From RI-92 sp037384645 (GTDB taxonomy: Bacteria > Pseudomonadota > Gammaproteobacteria > UBA6429 > Thiohalophilaceae): 64,000 bases of DNA. The translations under genes and the position numbers were made by a program. The notes under the pieces were generated by a model. The model saw nothing but the letters and a program-made list of their open reading frames with translations, searched no databases and was not told where the DNA came from. Of this stretch, positions 25,613 through 34,671 are shown piece after piece. Position 1 is the first letter of the stretch. Every line of letters begins with the position of its first letter. Location of the stretch: positions 8,462 to 72,461 of the forward strand of contig JARRNT010000017.1 of assembly GCA_037384645.1 (NCBI GenBank), given 5' to 3'.

Positions 25613-26682
25613 TAATCGAAACTCCTCATGGCAAGTCCGGTGGCTATCATCAGCGCCGGTGCATCATTACTCAGACTCTGCGCCTTTACCCGCGAGGCGA
25701 TTACCATGTTGGTAAAAGGGTTGGCAATCGAAGTGTGTACACCGAGCTTGTCTGCAATCATTTCATCAATCCCGGGAATCATGGCACTGCCACCTGCCAG
25801 GACAATGTGATCGACCTGATTGTACTGACTCGATGAGAAAAAGAATTGCAGCGAACGACTGACCTGTTGCGCCATCGCCTCCTTGAATGGCTCCAGCACT
25901 TCCGGTTCGTAATTATCCGGCAGACCGCCCTGACGCTTGGCCATGCCAGCCTCCTCGTAAGACAGGCCATAACGGCGCTGGATTTCTTCCGTCAGTTGTT
26001 TTCCGCCAAATACCTGTTCGCGGGTATAGATGGTTTTCAGATCATGCATCACATTCAAGGTTGTCATGGTGGCGCCAACGTCGACCACCGCAATGGTCTG
26101 CTCGATGCCCTGGTCCGCCAGCTGCGGCGCTAACAGGGCAAAAGCGTTTTCGATGGCGTAGGCCTCGACATCGATGATTCGCGCCTTCAGGCCGGCCAAC
26201 TCGATGGCCTCCACCCGTGCCATTACGTTTTCGCTGCGTGATGCTGCAAGCAATACATCCACGCGCTCAGGATCGTTGGGGGTCGGACCGATGACCTCAA
26301 AATCCAGATTGACTTCCTCTAACGGGTAAGGAATATATTGATCAGCTTCCAGCTCGATCTGAGATTCCATTTCTTCGCTTGAGTATGCTGCCGGCATGGA
26401 AATCGTCTTGGTAATGACGGCGGAGCCGGCGACGGCGGCACAGACAAACTTGCAACGTGTTCCGGAGCGCTTGACGGCGCGCTTGATTGCATCAGCCACT
26501 GCATCGTGATCAGTGATATTTTTCTCGATGACGGAATTGGGCGGCAGTGGCTCCACCGCGTAAGATTCCACACGCAAACGGTCGCCGCTCCGTCCCAGCT
26601 CCAGGAGCTTGACTGCAGTCGACGAGATATCGAGTCCCAAAACCGGGGGGTTTTTGGGTTTAAAGAGGTCGCCCAGGCCCAT
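25612..26682 (-). CDS. pilM: Type IV pilus assembly ATPase-like protein PilM
   Basis: An actin/FtsA-like cytoplasmic protein that binds the PilN N terminus under the inner membrane. The 356-residue product shows VLGLDISSTAVKLLELGR (phosphate 1), AVVDVGATMTTLNV (phosphate 2) and HIVLAGGSAMIPGID (adenosine motif). First gene of pilMNOPQ and divergent from the mrcA gene, as in Pseudomonas. A good promoter lies at 26721-26749; the ribosome site is weak. Confidence 0.96.
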   Translation of the reverse strand: MGLGDLFKPKNPPVLGLDISSTAVKLLELGRSGDRLRVESYAVEPLPPNSVIEKNITDHDAVADAIKRAVKRSGTRCKFVCAAVAGSAVITKTISMPAAYSSEEMESQIELEADQYIPYPLEEVNLDFEVIGPTPNDPERVDVLLAASRSENVMARVEAIELAGLKARIIDVEAYAIENAFALLAPQLADQGIEQTIAVVDVGATMTTLNVMHDLKTIYTREQVFGGKQLTEEIQRRYGLSYEEAGMAKRQGGLPDNYEPEVLEPFKEAMAQQVSRSLQFFFSSSQYNQVDHIVLAGGSAMIPGIDEMIADKLGVHTSIANPFTNMVIASRVKAQSLSNDAPALMIATGLAMRSFD

Positions 26683-26720
26683 GATTTTTGTATATATCCC
26701 TAGGGGTTAGATCAATTATA

Positions 26721-26749
26721 TGTATAACTACATTAACAACATGAGTCAA
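26721..26749 (-). promoter_or_regulatory. Sigma-70 type promoter of pilMNOPQ
   Basis: On the minus strand a -35 TTGACT (26744-26749) and a -10 TATACA (26721-26726) are 17 bases apart; TATAAT overlaps just downstream. The start would be about 30-40 bases before the pilM ATG. The divergent mrcA side has a -10-like TATACT at 26811-26816 without a clear -35. Confidence 0.65.
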
Positions 26750-26879
26750 CTATAGGTCAACAAATGAATAAATACAAATGTTGTCATAGTTTTCTCACCA
26801 CTCGAACGGATATACTACCGCTCTCTCAATGTCTTATCGGACAGAAGTGGATTTAGCTATAGAGTGAGTCGCTAACGTC

Positions 26880-29468
26880 GTGAAACCCGTCATAAAAAAG
26901 ATCTTTTTCTTCGGTACTGGTGCATTTTTAATCATGGGCCTGCTGGGGGCCCTGACCGTGGTTGGAATGTACTTTTACCTGGTTCCCAAACTGCCCAATG
27001 TCGACACCCTCAAGGACGTTCGCCTTCAGGTTCCCCTGCGCGTCTATACCCACGGCGGCAAACTGATTGCCGAATATGGGGAAATGCGCCGCGTACCAAT
27101 GACTTACGATCAGTTCCCCAAGACACTGATCCACGCAGTACTGGCCGCTGAAGACGAGCGATTTTTCGAACACCCGGGCGTCGATTTCCGCGGTATTCTG
27201 CGCGCCGCCATCGATCTGGTGCGTACCGGCGGTGAAAAACGCCAGGGCGGCAGCACGATCACCATGCAGGTCGCCAGAAACTTTTTCCTGAGCCGGGAAA
27301 AAACTTTCATCCGGAAATTCAATGAAATCTTCCTGGCCCTCAAAATCGAACGGGAATTGACCAAACAAGATATCCTGCAGTTATATCTGAACAAAATCTT
27401 CCTGGGCAATCGGGCCTACGGCTTTGGTGCCGCGGCGCAGGTATACTACGGCAAGCCCCTGAAAGATCTGACTCTCGCGCAAACCGCGACGCTCGCCGGT
27501 CTGCCCAAGGCGCCGTCACGTTTTAACCCCGTGGTAAACCCGAAACGCGCCAAGGAACGCCGTGGCTATGTCCTGCACCGCATGCTTGAGCTGCATTACA
27601 TCACCAAGGCGCAGTACGACGTTGCGGTCAACGCGCCAGAACGTACCACGGTCCATGCCCAGCCTATCCAGGTCGAAGCACCATATATTGCGGAAATGGT
27701 CCGCTCGCGAATGCTGGAGCGTTATGGCAACCACGCCTACACGGCCGGCTTCCAGGTCTATACCACCATCGACGCCAAGCTACAGAAAGATGCTGATAAT
27801 TCCCTGCGCGATGCCCTGCTTGAATACGAACGCCGGCACGGTTTTCGCGGCAAAATCAAACACGTTGACCTGCCCGCGGGCGTGGAAATCGAAGATACCG
27901 ACGACTGGCAGGATGCCATCGGCGGAATGACGCAACTTGGCAACCTGACACCGGCCATCGTGTTTGATATCGACCAGGAAAATAATGCAGCCTATGCTTA
28001 CACGACGGACAACCGCGTGGTGTATTTGCCCTGGGATCACATCAACTGGGCAAGGCAATACATTGACGAAAACCACAGGGGCCCTGCACTCAAGGACATC
28101 GGTGACATCCTGCATGTCGGTGATGCCATCTATACGGCACCGGGTAAAGATGGCTGCGCCTGGCTGGCCCAGCCACCCAGTGTTTCCGGCGCCCTGGTCT
28201 CACTGAATCCGGACAATGGCGACATTACTTCCCTCATCGGCGGCTTTGATTATGATCGCAGCAAGTTTAATCGCGTGACCATGGCCGAGCGCCAACCGGG
28301 TTCCAGCTTCAAGCCTTTCTTTTATGCCGCCGCGCTCGACAAGGGCTACACCGCGGCCAGCATCATCAACGACGCCCCTGTCGTATTTGATGCGCCGGGC
28401 CTGGAAGACACCTGGCGCCCGGAAAATTACAGCGGCAAGGTCTTTGGTGAAACCCGCCTGCGGGAAGCCCTGGTGCACTCCCGCAACCTGGTCTCCATCC
28501 GCCTGCTGCGTGATATCGGTATCGGTTACGCCCTGCGTTTTGCCCGTCGCTTCGGTCTGCAGAATGCCCACCTGCCGCGCGACCTGTCGCTGGCATTGGG
28601 CAGCGGTACCCTGACCCCGCTCGAACTGGCCACTGGCTACTCGGTGTTTGCCAATGGCGGATACCGCGTGAAACCGCATTTCATCGACTACATCCGCGGA
28701 CCCGATGGCAGCATTATCTACATGAATAATCCGCAGACCGCCTGCCCTGCCTGCCTCAAAAAGCAGGACCCGGAACAGGCTATCGCGAACAAGGACGACG
28801 ACAGCCCGCAGGGCTCCGCCAGTGATGACACGCAAAACGGCACCGCCGCGACACCACCGCCGGTGGATCAAAGCAGTCTGCAGGCCTTCCTGGTCCCAAC
28901 CGGCGGCAAACTCGACCTTGAAGACAGCATTCGCCGTGAGGTTCAGTTCCAGGCCGGACCGCAGCCCATCATCCCGGCACCGCGAGTCCTGTCGCCACAA
29001 ACCGACTTCATCATGGACTCCATGATGCGGGACGTCATCCGCCACGGCACCGGTCGCCATGCACTGGTGCTGCACCGCCGGGACCTCGCGGGCAAAACCG
29101 GCACCACCAATGACCAGCGCGATGCGTGGTTTGCCGGATTCAACAAGCATATCGTGACGGTCGCCTGGGTCGGTTTTGATACCCCGGCACCGCTGGGGCG
29201 ACACGAAACCGGGGCCATTGCGGCATTGCCCATGTGGATTAAATTCATGGGGGCGGCACTAAAAGGCACGCCACAAATTCCTATTACCGAGCCCCCCGGT
29301 ATTGTATCGGTACGGATCAACAAAAAGACGGGGCAGCCCACCACCGCGGCGGATCCCGACGCCATGTTTGAATACTTCCTGGCGGACCAGGTACCCAAGA
29401 CGGAACTGGGGCCATCGGACACCCAGAACCCGAAACAACCCACGGATATTACGCGCGATCTGTTTTAG
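26880..29468 (+). CDS. mrcA: Penicillin-binding protein 1A (bifunctional class A PBP)
   Basis: Polymerises and cross-links peptidoglycan. The 862-residue protein has an N-terminal transmembrane anchor (about 8-32), a GT51 transglycosylase domain with EDERFFEHPGVD, GGSTITMQVARN and RKFNEIFLALKIE, and an OB-like insert (about 320-420) typical of PBP1A. The transpeptidase carries the SSFK active serine (near 475), SRN (near 533) and KTGTT (near 739). It starts with GTG at 26880; the charged leader MKPVIKK supports this. Divergent from pilM, and two bases before the next gene. Confidence 0.96.
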   Translation: MKPVIKKIFFFGTGAFLIMGLLGALTVVGMYFYLVPKLPNVDTLKDVRLQVPLRVYTHGGKLIAEYGEMRRVPMTYDQFPKTLIHAVLAAEDERFFEHPGVDFRGILRAAIDLVRTGGEKRQGGSTITMQVARNFFLSREKTFIRKFNEIFLALKIERELTKQDILQLYLNKIFLGNRAYGFGAAAQVYYGKPLKDLTLAQTATLAGLPKAPSRFNPVVNPKRAKERRGYVLHRMLELHYITKAQYDVAVNAPERTTVHAQPIQVEAPYIAEMVRSRMLERYGNHAYTAGFQVYTTIDAKLQKDADNSLRDALLEYERRHGFRGKIKHVDLPAGVEIEDTDDWQDAIGGMTQLGNLTPAIVFDIDQENNAAYAYTTDNRVVYLPWDHINWARQYIDENHRGPALKDIGDILHVGDAIYTAPGKDGCAWLAQPPSVSGALVSLNPDNGDITSLIGGFDYDRSKFNRVTMAERQPGSSFKPFFYAAALDKGYTAASIINDAPVVFDAPGLEDTWRPENYSGKVFGETRLREALVHSRNLVSIRLLRDIGIGYALRFARRFGLQNAHLPRDLSLALGSGTLTPLELATGYSVFANGGYRVKPHFIDYIRGPDGSIIYMNNPQTACPACLKKQDPEQAIANKDDDSPQGSASDDTQNGTAATPPPVDQSSLQAFLVPTGGKLDLEDSIRREVQFQAGPQPIIPAPRVLSPQTDFIMDSMMRDVIRHGTGRHALVLHRRDLAGKTGTTNDQRDAWFAGFNKHIVTVAWVGFDTPAPLGRHETGAIAALPMWIKFMGAALKGTPQIPITEPPGIVSVRINKKTGQPTTAADPDAMFEYFLADQVPKTELGPSDTQNPKQPTDITRDLF

Positions 29469-29470
29469 GC

Positions 29471-30100
29471 ATGACGTCCCGTAAAGACCAGCAAATGCGC
29501 CTGCGCCTGGCGCAGGAAGCCGCCCGCATCCTGATCGATTCAGGCTCGCGCGACTTCGCCATGGCCAAACGCAAGGCCGCGGAACACCTTTCGGCAAACG
29601 ACACCCGGCAGATGCCGAGTAACATGGAAATCGAACAGGCAGTCGCGGAATATCAACGCCTGTTTCGCTCGGATAGCCAGCCCCAGCATTTACAGCAACT
29701 GCGTGAACACGCCTACGAAGCCATGCAATTCTTTAGCGTCTTCGAGCCAAGACTGGTCGGCCCGGTCCTGAGCGGCACTGCCGATATCAATACACCGGTG
29801 AGCCTGCACGTGTTTACGGATACGCCGGAAGAAATCAGCCTGTTATTACTGGAGAAACACATCCCGTTTGAGACCGGCGACAAGCGCCTGCGCACGCGCG
29901 ACGACAAGTACCAGAATTTCCCGATGGTCAGTTTTCTGGTTGGTCAGCACCGGATCGAAGTGATTATTTTCCCGGTCAGCAAGCGGGTACCGGTTCCATT
30001 GAGCCCGGTGGATGGACGTCCGCTGCAGCGCGCCAACCTGGCCTCGGTGGAAACGCTGCTGCATGAAGACAGCATTCAGTCTGACCTGACTGGCGGATAG
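29471..30100 (+). CDS. Conserved protein of unknown function, possibly nucleotidyltransferase-like
   Basis: A 209-residue cytoplasmic protein, ATG two bases after mrcA, so co-transcribed with it. The N-terminal third is helical and basic (RLRLAQEAARILIDSGSRDFAMAKRKAAEHL). The centre and C terminus contain VGPVLSGTADINTPVSLHVFTD and FLVGQHRIEVIIFP, which weakly recall a degenerate nucleotidyltransferase fold but lack a clear catalytic GSx...DxD pattern. I recognise it only as a conserved gammaproteobacterial hypothetical. Its last 25 bases overlap the end of the convergent malic enzyme gene. Confidence 0.75.
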   Translation: MTSRKDQQMRLRLAQEAARILIDSGSRDFAMAKRKAAEHLSANDTRQMPSNMEIEQAVAEYQRLFRSDSQPQHLQQLREHAYEAMQFFSVFEPRLVGPVLSGTADINTPVSLHVFTDTPEEISLLLLEKHIPFETGDKRLRTRDDKYQNFPMVSFLVGQHRIEVIIFPVSKRVPVPLSPVDGRPLQRANLASVETLLHEDSIQSDLTGG

Positions 30101-31362
30101 GTATCCGTAGAGTCAACACGCGCCACGCCCGATTCCACGGCAGCCCTGGCCACCGCATCGGCAACAAATTCCTTCAGGCGCGGATCAAACGGTGTCGGGA
30201 TAATGTAGTCCGGACCAAACGCCATGGATTCACGCTGGTAAATCTGTAACACACTGTCCGGTACCGGTTCGTGGGCAAGCCGGGCCAGCGCCTGTGCTGC
30301 GGCGACCATCATGGCAGAATTGATGCTACGGGCACGGACATCCAGGGCACCGCGAAAAATGAAGGGAAAGCCCAGCACATTATTGACCTGGTTCGGATAA
30401 TCAGAACGGCCAGTCGCCATGATCAGATCCGGTCGCACCGATTTGGCCAGCTCCGGCTTAATCTCCGGATCCGGATTGGACAAGGCAAACACGATCGGCT
30501 TTGCCGCCATGGACCGGATCATGTCTTCGTTGACCAGATTGGGCCCGGACAGGCCCAGCAGTACATCCGCACCGACCATGGCATCCGTGAGTGTGCGCTC
30601 ACTAAACGGCCCGGCATAGCTACGCTTGAATTCGTTAATATCTTCCCGGCCTTCGTGCAACACACCTTTGCGATCCAGCACCCGGATATTGGCCACCGAC
30701 GCCCCCAGGGTCTGTAGCAGGCGCAACGAGGCCAGGGCCGCAGCCCCGGCGCCCAGGCAGACAATGCGCGCCTGCTCCAGGCGTTTACCCTGCAGTTCCA
30801 GCGCATTCAACAGGCCGGCGGCGATGATAATCGCCGTGCCATGCTGGTCGTCGTGAAACACCGGGATGTCCAGCCGTTTTTGCAGGGCCTGCTCGATATA
30901 AAAGCAATGCGGCGCGGCAATATCTTCCAGGTTAATCCCGCCAAAACTCGGCGCCAGGTGCACGACGGTCTCCACGAATGTTTCCGGTGACGGGGCCGCG
31001 ACCTCCAGATCGATGGCATCGATATCGGCAAAGCGTTTGAACAACACGCACTTGCCTTCCATCACCGGCTTGCCGGCCAGGGGCCCCACGTTGCCTAGTC
31101 CCAGTACCGCGGTACCATCTGTAATGACCGCCACGAGATTACCCTTGTTGGTATAGCGATACGCCAGTTCGGCGTCGCGGGCAATTTCCCGCACCGGGGC
31201 CGCGACTCCCGGCGTATAGGCCAGGCTCAATTCCTGCTGGGTTTCACACGGCTTGGTCAGGGCAGTACCAGTTTTGCCTGGAAACGGTTTGGCATGATAA
31301 TCCAGCGCCCGTTGCTTGCGTTGACTGGCCAAATCGGTCTGGGTCTCGTCTATTTTCTTCAT
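30076..31362 (-). CDS. maeB: Malic enzyme (oxaloacetate-decarboxylating malate dehydrogenase), short form
   Basis: Converts malate to pyruvate and CO2 with NAD(P). The 428-residue product has LAYTPGVAAPVREI, ITDGTAVLGLGNVGPLAG, the metal-binding PVFHDDQHGTAII and the dinucleotide-binding VCLGAGAAALASLRLL. It is the short form: the C-terminal phosphotransacetylase-like domain of E. coli MaeB (about 760 residues) is absent. The start overlaps the stop of the upstream nuclease gene (ATGA). The 3' end overlaps the convergent neighbour by 25 bases. Cofactor preference cannot be decided from sequence here. Confidence 0.94.
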   Translation of the reverse strand: MKKIDETQTDLASQRKQRALDYHAKPFPGKTGTALTKPCETQQELSLAYTPGVAAPVREIARDAELAYRYTNKGNLVAVITDGTAVLGLGNVGPLAGKPVMEGKCVLFKRFADIDAIDLEVAAPSPETFVETVVHLAPSFGGINLEDIAAPHCFYIEQALQKRLDIPVFHDDQHGTAIIIAAGLLNALELQGKRLEQARIVCLGAGAAALASLRLLQTLGASVANIRVLDRKGVLHEGREDINEFKRSYAGPFSERTLTDAMVGADVLLGLSGPNLVNEDMIRSMAAKPIVFALSNPDPEIKPELAKSVRPDLIMATGRSDYPNQVNNVLGFPFIFRGALDVRARSINSAMMVAAAQALARLAHEPVPDSVLQIYQRESMAFGPDYIIPTPFDPRLKEFVADAVARAAVESGVARVDSTDTYPPVRSD

Positions 31363-32162
31363 GGCATGGTCTCTATCATGGCCGGATGGGGCAGCGTCAG
31401 GTTAAGCGCATGATTGTAGTAATACGCCCAGCCTCGCACGGTAATCACTTTACCCCGCCATTGGTTAAGCGGTAGTGCTGAAAAGTATGGCAAGTTCTTG
31501 CGCGGAATGCGCACCGCAACGTGCCGCCCCATGTCGAGCCAGAGGCTATGGCGGCTGCGACCAATATGCGAAATCCGCCCGCGTATTCGGTAAAACCCGC
31601 CTGCATGCGTCCGCAGCCGGGCAGCCCGTCTGGGCTGATAATAGTCCATACTCCAGATGCCGCGATGCCGGACGCGAGCGACCGCCTCCTGGCGGAAATA
31701 ACAACGGCTATCCCACAGGTTAGGTGGCATGGCAATGGCAAAGGCATAGCCCTCGCGTACCAGCAGCGCGCTGATATTCCGTTTCTGGCTATCGAAGATA
31801 TGCGCCAGTACCCGCTGGTGCGGGCCAAAATGCTGCGTCCCAAAGCGCAATCCGACACGACTGCCCACCGGTAACAGCTGTGACAGCCGCCGCCTGGCCT
31901 GCTGTGCCAGCGGCTGGGCAGAACGGCCCTCATGGGCCAGCTCCGGGGTATTGATGGCGATAAAACGAATAATGCGCCGATCACTCAGGCGAATCGTGTC
32001 ACCATCATAGATATAGGCGACCCGGGCCCACTGGTCGATGTGATCAGTGCCACAAGCCGTTGTATTACCGGCCCGCGCAGTGCCGGTAAAAATCAGTGCG
32101 CAAAAGAAAAAGGCGCCAAACCATGACGCCTTTTTGCTATATGCGCACCGTGTGTGCCGCAT
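31359..32162 (-). CDS. Secreted thermonuclease (SNase) family protein
   Basis: A 267-residue exported protein with a signal peptide (about 1-31, ending TARA) and a staphylococcal-nuclease-like OB fold: YDGDTIRLSD, IRFIAINTPELAHEG (catalytic Arg and Glu region) and LAHIFDSQKRNISALLVREGYA (second Arg). The C-terminal 100 residues form a second OB-like domain (YRIRGRISHIGRSRHSLWLDM). Likely a periplasmic nuclease or nucleic-acid-binding protein. No ribosome site is visible before the ATG, which lies 3 bases after rpmE. The signal-peptide codons contain a terminator-like hairpin (32107-32135). Confidence 0.88.
   Translation of the reverse strand: MRHTRCAYSKKASWFGAFFFCALIFTGTARAGNTTACGTDHIDQWARVAYIYDGDTIRLSDRRIIRFIAINTPELAHEGRSAQPLAQQARRRLSQLLPVGSRVGLRFGTQHFGPHQRVLAHIFDSQKRNISALLVREGYAFAIAMPPNLWDSRCYFRQEAVARVRHRGIWSMDYYQPRRAARLRTHAGGFYRIRGRISHIGRSRHSLWLDMGRHVAVRIPRKNLPYFSALPLNQWRGKVITVRGWAYYYNHALNLTLPHPAMIETMP
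32107..32135 (-). terminator. Terminator-like hairpin inside the nuclease signal-peptide codons (rpmE terminator)
   Basis: A perfect 9-bp inverted repeat (AAAAAGGCG / CGCCTTTTT, 11-base loop) followed by CTTTT on the minus strand. The A-run on one side and T-run on the other make it potentially bidirectional. It lies 31 bases after the rpmE stop, the right distance for its terminator, but is within codons 10-19 of the downstream nuclease gene. Confidence 0.75.
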
Positions 32163-32165
32163 GAA

Positions 32166-32369
32166 TTATTTCATGCCGTACTTCTGGCGGAATTTGTCTA
32201 CCCGACCAGCGGTATCGACGATTTTCTGTTTGCCAGTGAAAAACGGATGGCAGGCGGAACAGACCTCAATCGTCAGGTCATGGCCGGCAGTACTCCGGGT
32301 CTTGAAGCTGTTACCGCAACTGCAGGTCACGGCCACATCAACGTATTCGGGATGAATTTCTGCTTTCAT
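32166..32369 (-). CDS. rpmE: Ribosomal protein bL31 (zinc-binding type)
   Basis: A 67-residue large-subunit protein. It carries the four zinc-ligand cysteines (TCSCGN and CSACHPFFTGKQK), so it is the C+ form rather than the zinc-free paralogue. The frame is open far upstream, but the ATG at 32369 with GAGGA before it gives the standard sequence (MKAEIHPEYVDV). Its position close to rho and trxA matches other gammaproteobacteria. Confidence 0.98.
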   Translation of the reverse strand: MKAEIHPEYVDVAVTCSCGNSFKTRSTAGHDLTIEVCSACHPFFTGKQKIVDTAGRVDKFRQKYGMK

Positions 32370-32475
32370 GGGAATCCTCACTCTCACTCGGGCCGCCACC
32401 GGAACCCCATGTCCGATACGGCACCGCCAATAAAGGCGGGTGAGTCTACGGAAATCCCCGCCCGGCGGCAAGCCC

Positions 32476-32838
32476 TCAGCTCGTTCCCGGGGCCGTAAAT
32501 GGCAGGATCTTGGCAGATTTGTGCGGACTGGCTTTGCTGTAGCGCTGGGCTGTCTCACCACCAAACAGGTTCTGGTAGCGGTCATGCAGGTCGTAAAAGG
32601 CATCCCACATCATTTCTGAAATGGCGATCGTCGCGGCCATTGGCGTAGTGCAGCGCTCGCGTACACGATCGACCCGCCATTGCAGACGCTGCAACTGTAG
32701 CCGGCGCTCGTCTGATACAGATGCGAGAAATTCGTCGATGGCGGCCTGACGCATCTCTTCAAATTCCGTCGGGTCATTCACCGCCAGCTCAGCCCACTTC
32801 TCGAAATCCATCGACTTCATACTGAGTACCTGTTTCAT
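32476..32838 (-). CDS. DUF3135 domain protein
   Basis: A 120-residue cytoplasmic helical protein with the DUF3135 pattern (DFEKWAELAVNDPTEFEEMRQ, LQRLQWRVDRVRER, MAATIAISEMMWDAFYDLHDRYQNLF). No known function. I chose the ATG at 32838, preceded by GGGGGT; an in-frame GTG lies 15 bases upstream. It is 106 bases upstream of rpmE in the same direction. Confidence 0.8.
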   Translation of the reverse strand: MKQVLSMKSMDFEKWAELAVNDPTEFEEMRQAAIDEFLASVSDERRLQLQRLQWRVDRVRERCTTPMAATIAISEMMWDAFYDLHDRYQNLFGGETAQRYSKASPHKSAKILPFTAPGTS

Positions 32839-32974
32839 ATCTACCCCCGCCACTGAGTACGTATCTGGCTGTCCTCATGTTGGACAACACCAGCAGGCTG
32901 GAATTTCACAAAACTGTTTCCTTATATGACTGTACCCTATTTTGGGGTAAGTATCGCCAACACACCTTAATTAC

Positions 32975-33003
32975 ATCTTGGCGGTTTTGTGCTGGCATGT
33001 CAA
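32975..33003 (-). promoter_or_regulatory. Possible sigma-70 promoter upstream of the DUF3135 gene
   Basis: A perfect -35 TTGACA (minus strand, 32998-33003) with a 17-base spacer to a poor -10 (CAAGAT, 32975-32980). The surrounding gap 32839-33191 is AT-rich and otherwise holds only the rho terminator; I see no RNA gene or open frame worth calling in it. Confidence 0.4.
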
Positions 33004-33140
33004 AGGACACACAAATATTACGCCTTATAGTGATAGCTAAATAAACAAATATAACTATTTGATAGTCATAGATTTATTAGTTGACGGGGAAGATAAGCGA
33101 GGGGGCTCGACCAGTTCACAAGTCTGGCAATTGACCATTA

Positions 33141-33182
33141 TAAAACACCCGGCAGGCCACCCCGATCCGCGTCGGGGCGGCC
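33141..33182 (-). terminator. Probable rho-gene terminator
   Basis: A GC-rich stem (GGCCGCCCCGA / TCGGGGTGGCC with one mismatched base, 33155-33183) is followed on the minus strand by TGCCGGGTGTTTTATAA. It begins about 10 bases after the rho stop. The T-run is short and displaced, so efficiency is uncertain. Confidence 0.55.
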
Positions 33183-33191
33183 GCCGATGCG

Positions 33192-34448
33192 CTAGCGCCG
33201 CATGGAATCAAAAAATTCGTTATTAGTCTTGGAAGCACGCATCTTGTCGGATAGAAACTCCATGGCCGCCAGCTCGTCCATGTCGTGCACGACCTTGCGA
33301 ATGATCCACATCTTCTGCAGTTCATCCGGGGTGGTGAGCAGCTCTTCGCGACGGGTACCGGAGCGATTGATGTTAATGGACGGGTAGATACGCTTTTCGG
33401 CGATCCGGCGATCCAGGTGGATTTCCATGTTGCCGGTGCCTTTGAATTCTTCGTAGATCACATCGTCCATGCGCGAGCCGGTGTCGATCAGGGCCGTGGC
33501 CAGGATGGTCAGGGAACCGCCCTCTTCGATGTTACGCGCGGCACCGAAGAAACGCTTGGGCCGATGCAGGGCATTGGCGTCGACACCGCCGGTGAGGACC
33601 TTGCCCGAGGATGGGATCACGGTGTTGTAGGCACGGGCCAGGCGGGTGATGGAATCAAGCAGGATCACCACGTCCTTCTTGTGCTCGACCAGGCGCTTGG
33701 CCTTTTCGATCACCATTTCCGCGACCTGCACATGGCGACTGGCGGGTTCGTCAAAGGTGGAGGACACCACCTCGCCGCGCACCGAACGCTGCATTTCCGT
33801 CACCTCCTCCGGGCGCTCATCGATCAACAGCACGATCAGGAAACACTCCGGATTCCTGTTGGTGATGGACTGAGCAATATTCTGCAGCATCATGGTCTTG
33901 CCGGCCTTGGGCGGCGAGACGATCAGGCCGCGCTGGCCCTTGCCAATGGGTGCCACCATATCGATCACCCGCGCGGTCATGTCTTCGGTACTGCCGTTGC
34001 CCATCTCCAGACTCAGGCGCTCGTTGGGATGCAGCGGGGTCAGGTTTTCGAACAGGACTTTGTTCTTGGCGTTTTCAGGAGGCTCGAAGTTGATCTTGTC
34101 GACCTTGAGCAGGGCGAAATAACGCTCGCTGTCCTTGGGCGGGCGAATCTTGCCGGAAACCGTGTCACCGGTACGCAGGTTGAAACGGCGAATCTGCGAG
34201 GGAGACACATAGATATCGTCAGGACCGGCCAGGTAGGAACCGTTGGCCGAACGCAAGAAGCCAAAGCCATCCTGCAGAATTTCCAGAACACCATCACCAT
34301 AAATGTCCTCACCGCTTTTGGCGTGGGCCTTGAGAATGGAAAAGATGATGTCCTGTTTGCGGGATCGCGACGTATTGTCGATCCCCATGCTGGAGGCAAT
34401 ATTGATTAAATCCGGAACGGGGGTGAGTTTCAGCTCTGAGAGGTTCAT
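33192..34448 (-). CDS. rho: Transcription termination factor Rho
   Basis: A hexameric RNA-dependent ATPase/helicase that ends transcription. The 418-residue length is standard. It has the N-terminal RNA-binding cold-shock-like domain (GDGVLEILQDGFGFLRS, DDIYVSPSQIRRFNLRTGD), Walker A SPPKAGKT, Walker B VVILLDSITRLARAYN, the Q-loop/R-loop region and SGKVLTGGVDANALHRPK. A 270-base leader separates it from trxA, consistent with known autoregulation of rho leaders, but no specific attenuator can be assigned. Confidence 0.98.
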   Translation of the reverse strand: MNLSELKLTPVPDLINIASSMGIDNTSRSRKQDIIFSILKAHAKSGEDIYGDGVLEILQDGFGFLRSANGSYLAGPDDIYVSPSQIRRFNLRTGDTVSGKIRPPKDSERYFALLKVDKINFEPPENAKNKVLFENLTPLHPNERLSLEMGNGSTEDMTARVIDMVAPIGKGQRGLIVSPPKAGKTMMLQNIAQSITNRNPECFLIVLLIDERPEEVTEMQRSVRGEVVSSTFDEPASRHVQVAEMVIEKAKRLVEHKKDVVILLDSITRLARAYNTVIPSSGKVLTGGVDANALHRPKRFFGAARNIEEGGSLTILATALIDTGSRMDDVIYEEFKGTGNMEIHLDRRIAEKRIYPSININRSGTRREELLTTPDELQKMWIIRKVVHDMDELAAMEFLSDKMRASKTNNEFFDSMRR

Positions 34449-34671
34449 AGGTCTTTCTGTGATGTCAGTTATTAGGTTATTAGAAATTACTAAAGGGAAA
34501 TATCTTGAACACGCCGCGCCCAGGCGTTTCGTGTGTTTATCTAAATGCTTTTAGTTTAGGGTTCTACCGGCAGGTACTTAAAATACGACTGGTGTAAATT
34601 CAAAACATATTGTTGGAATTCGGTTATGACTTAAACCAGCTATTGGATAAAGTTAACACCAAACCCGGCGT

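Noticed and set aside
28200..29204. 334-codon open frame opposite mrcA
   Set aside because: Fully antisense to the transpeptidase domain of PBP1A, with no family features.
32370..32603. Upstream extension of the rpmE frame
   Set aside because: Not part of bL31, which begins MKAEIHPEY at 32369 with its own ribosome site.
33285..34409. 374-codon open frame opposite rho
   Set aside because: Antisense shadow of rho; His/Gly-rich composition typical of reverse-strand reading.
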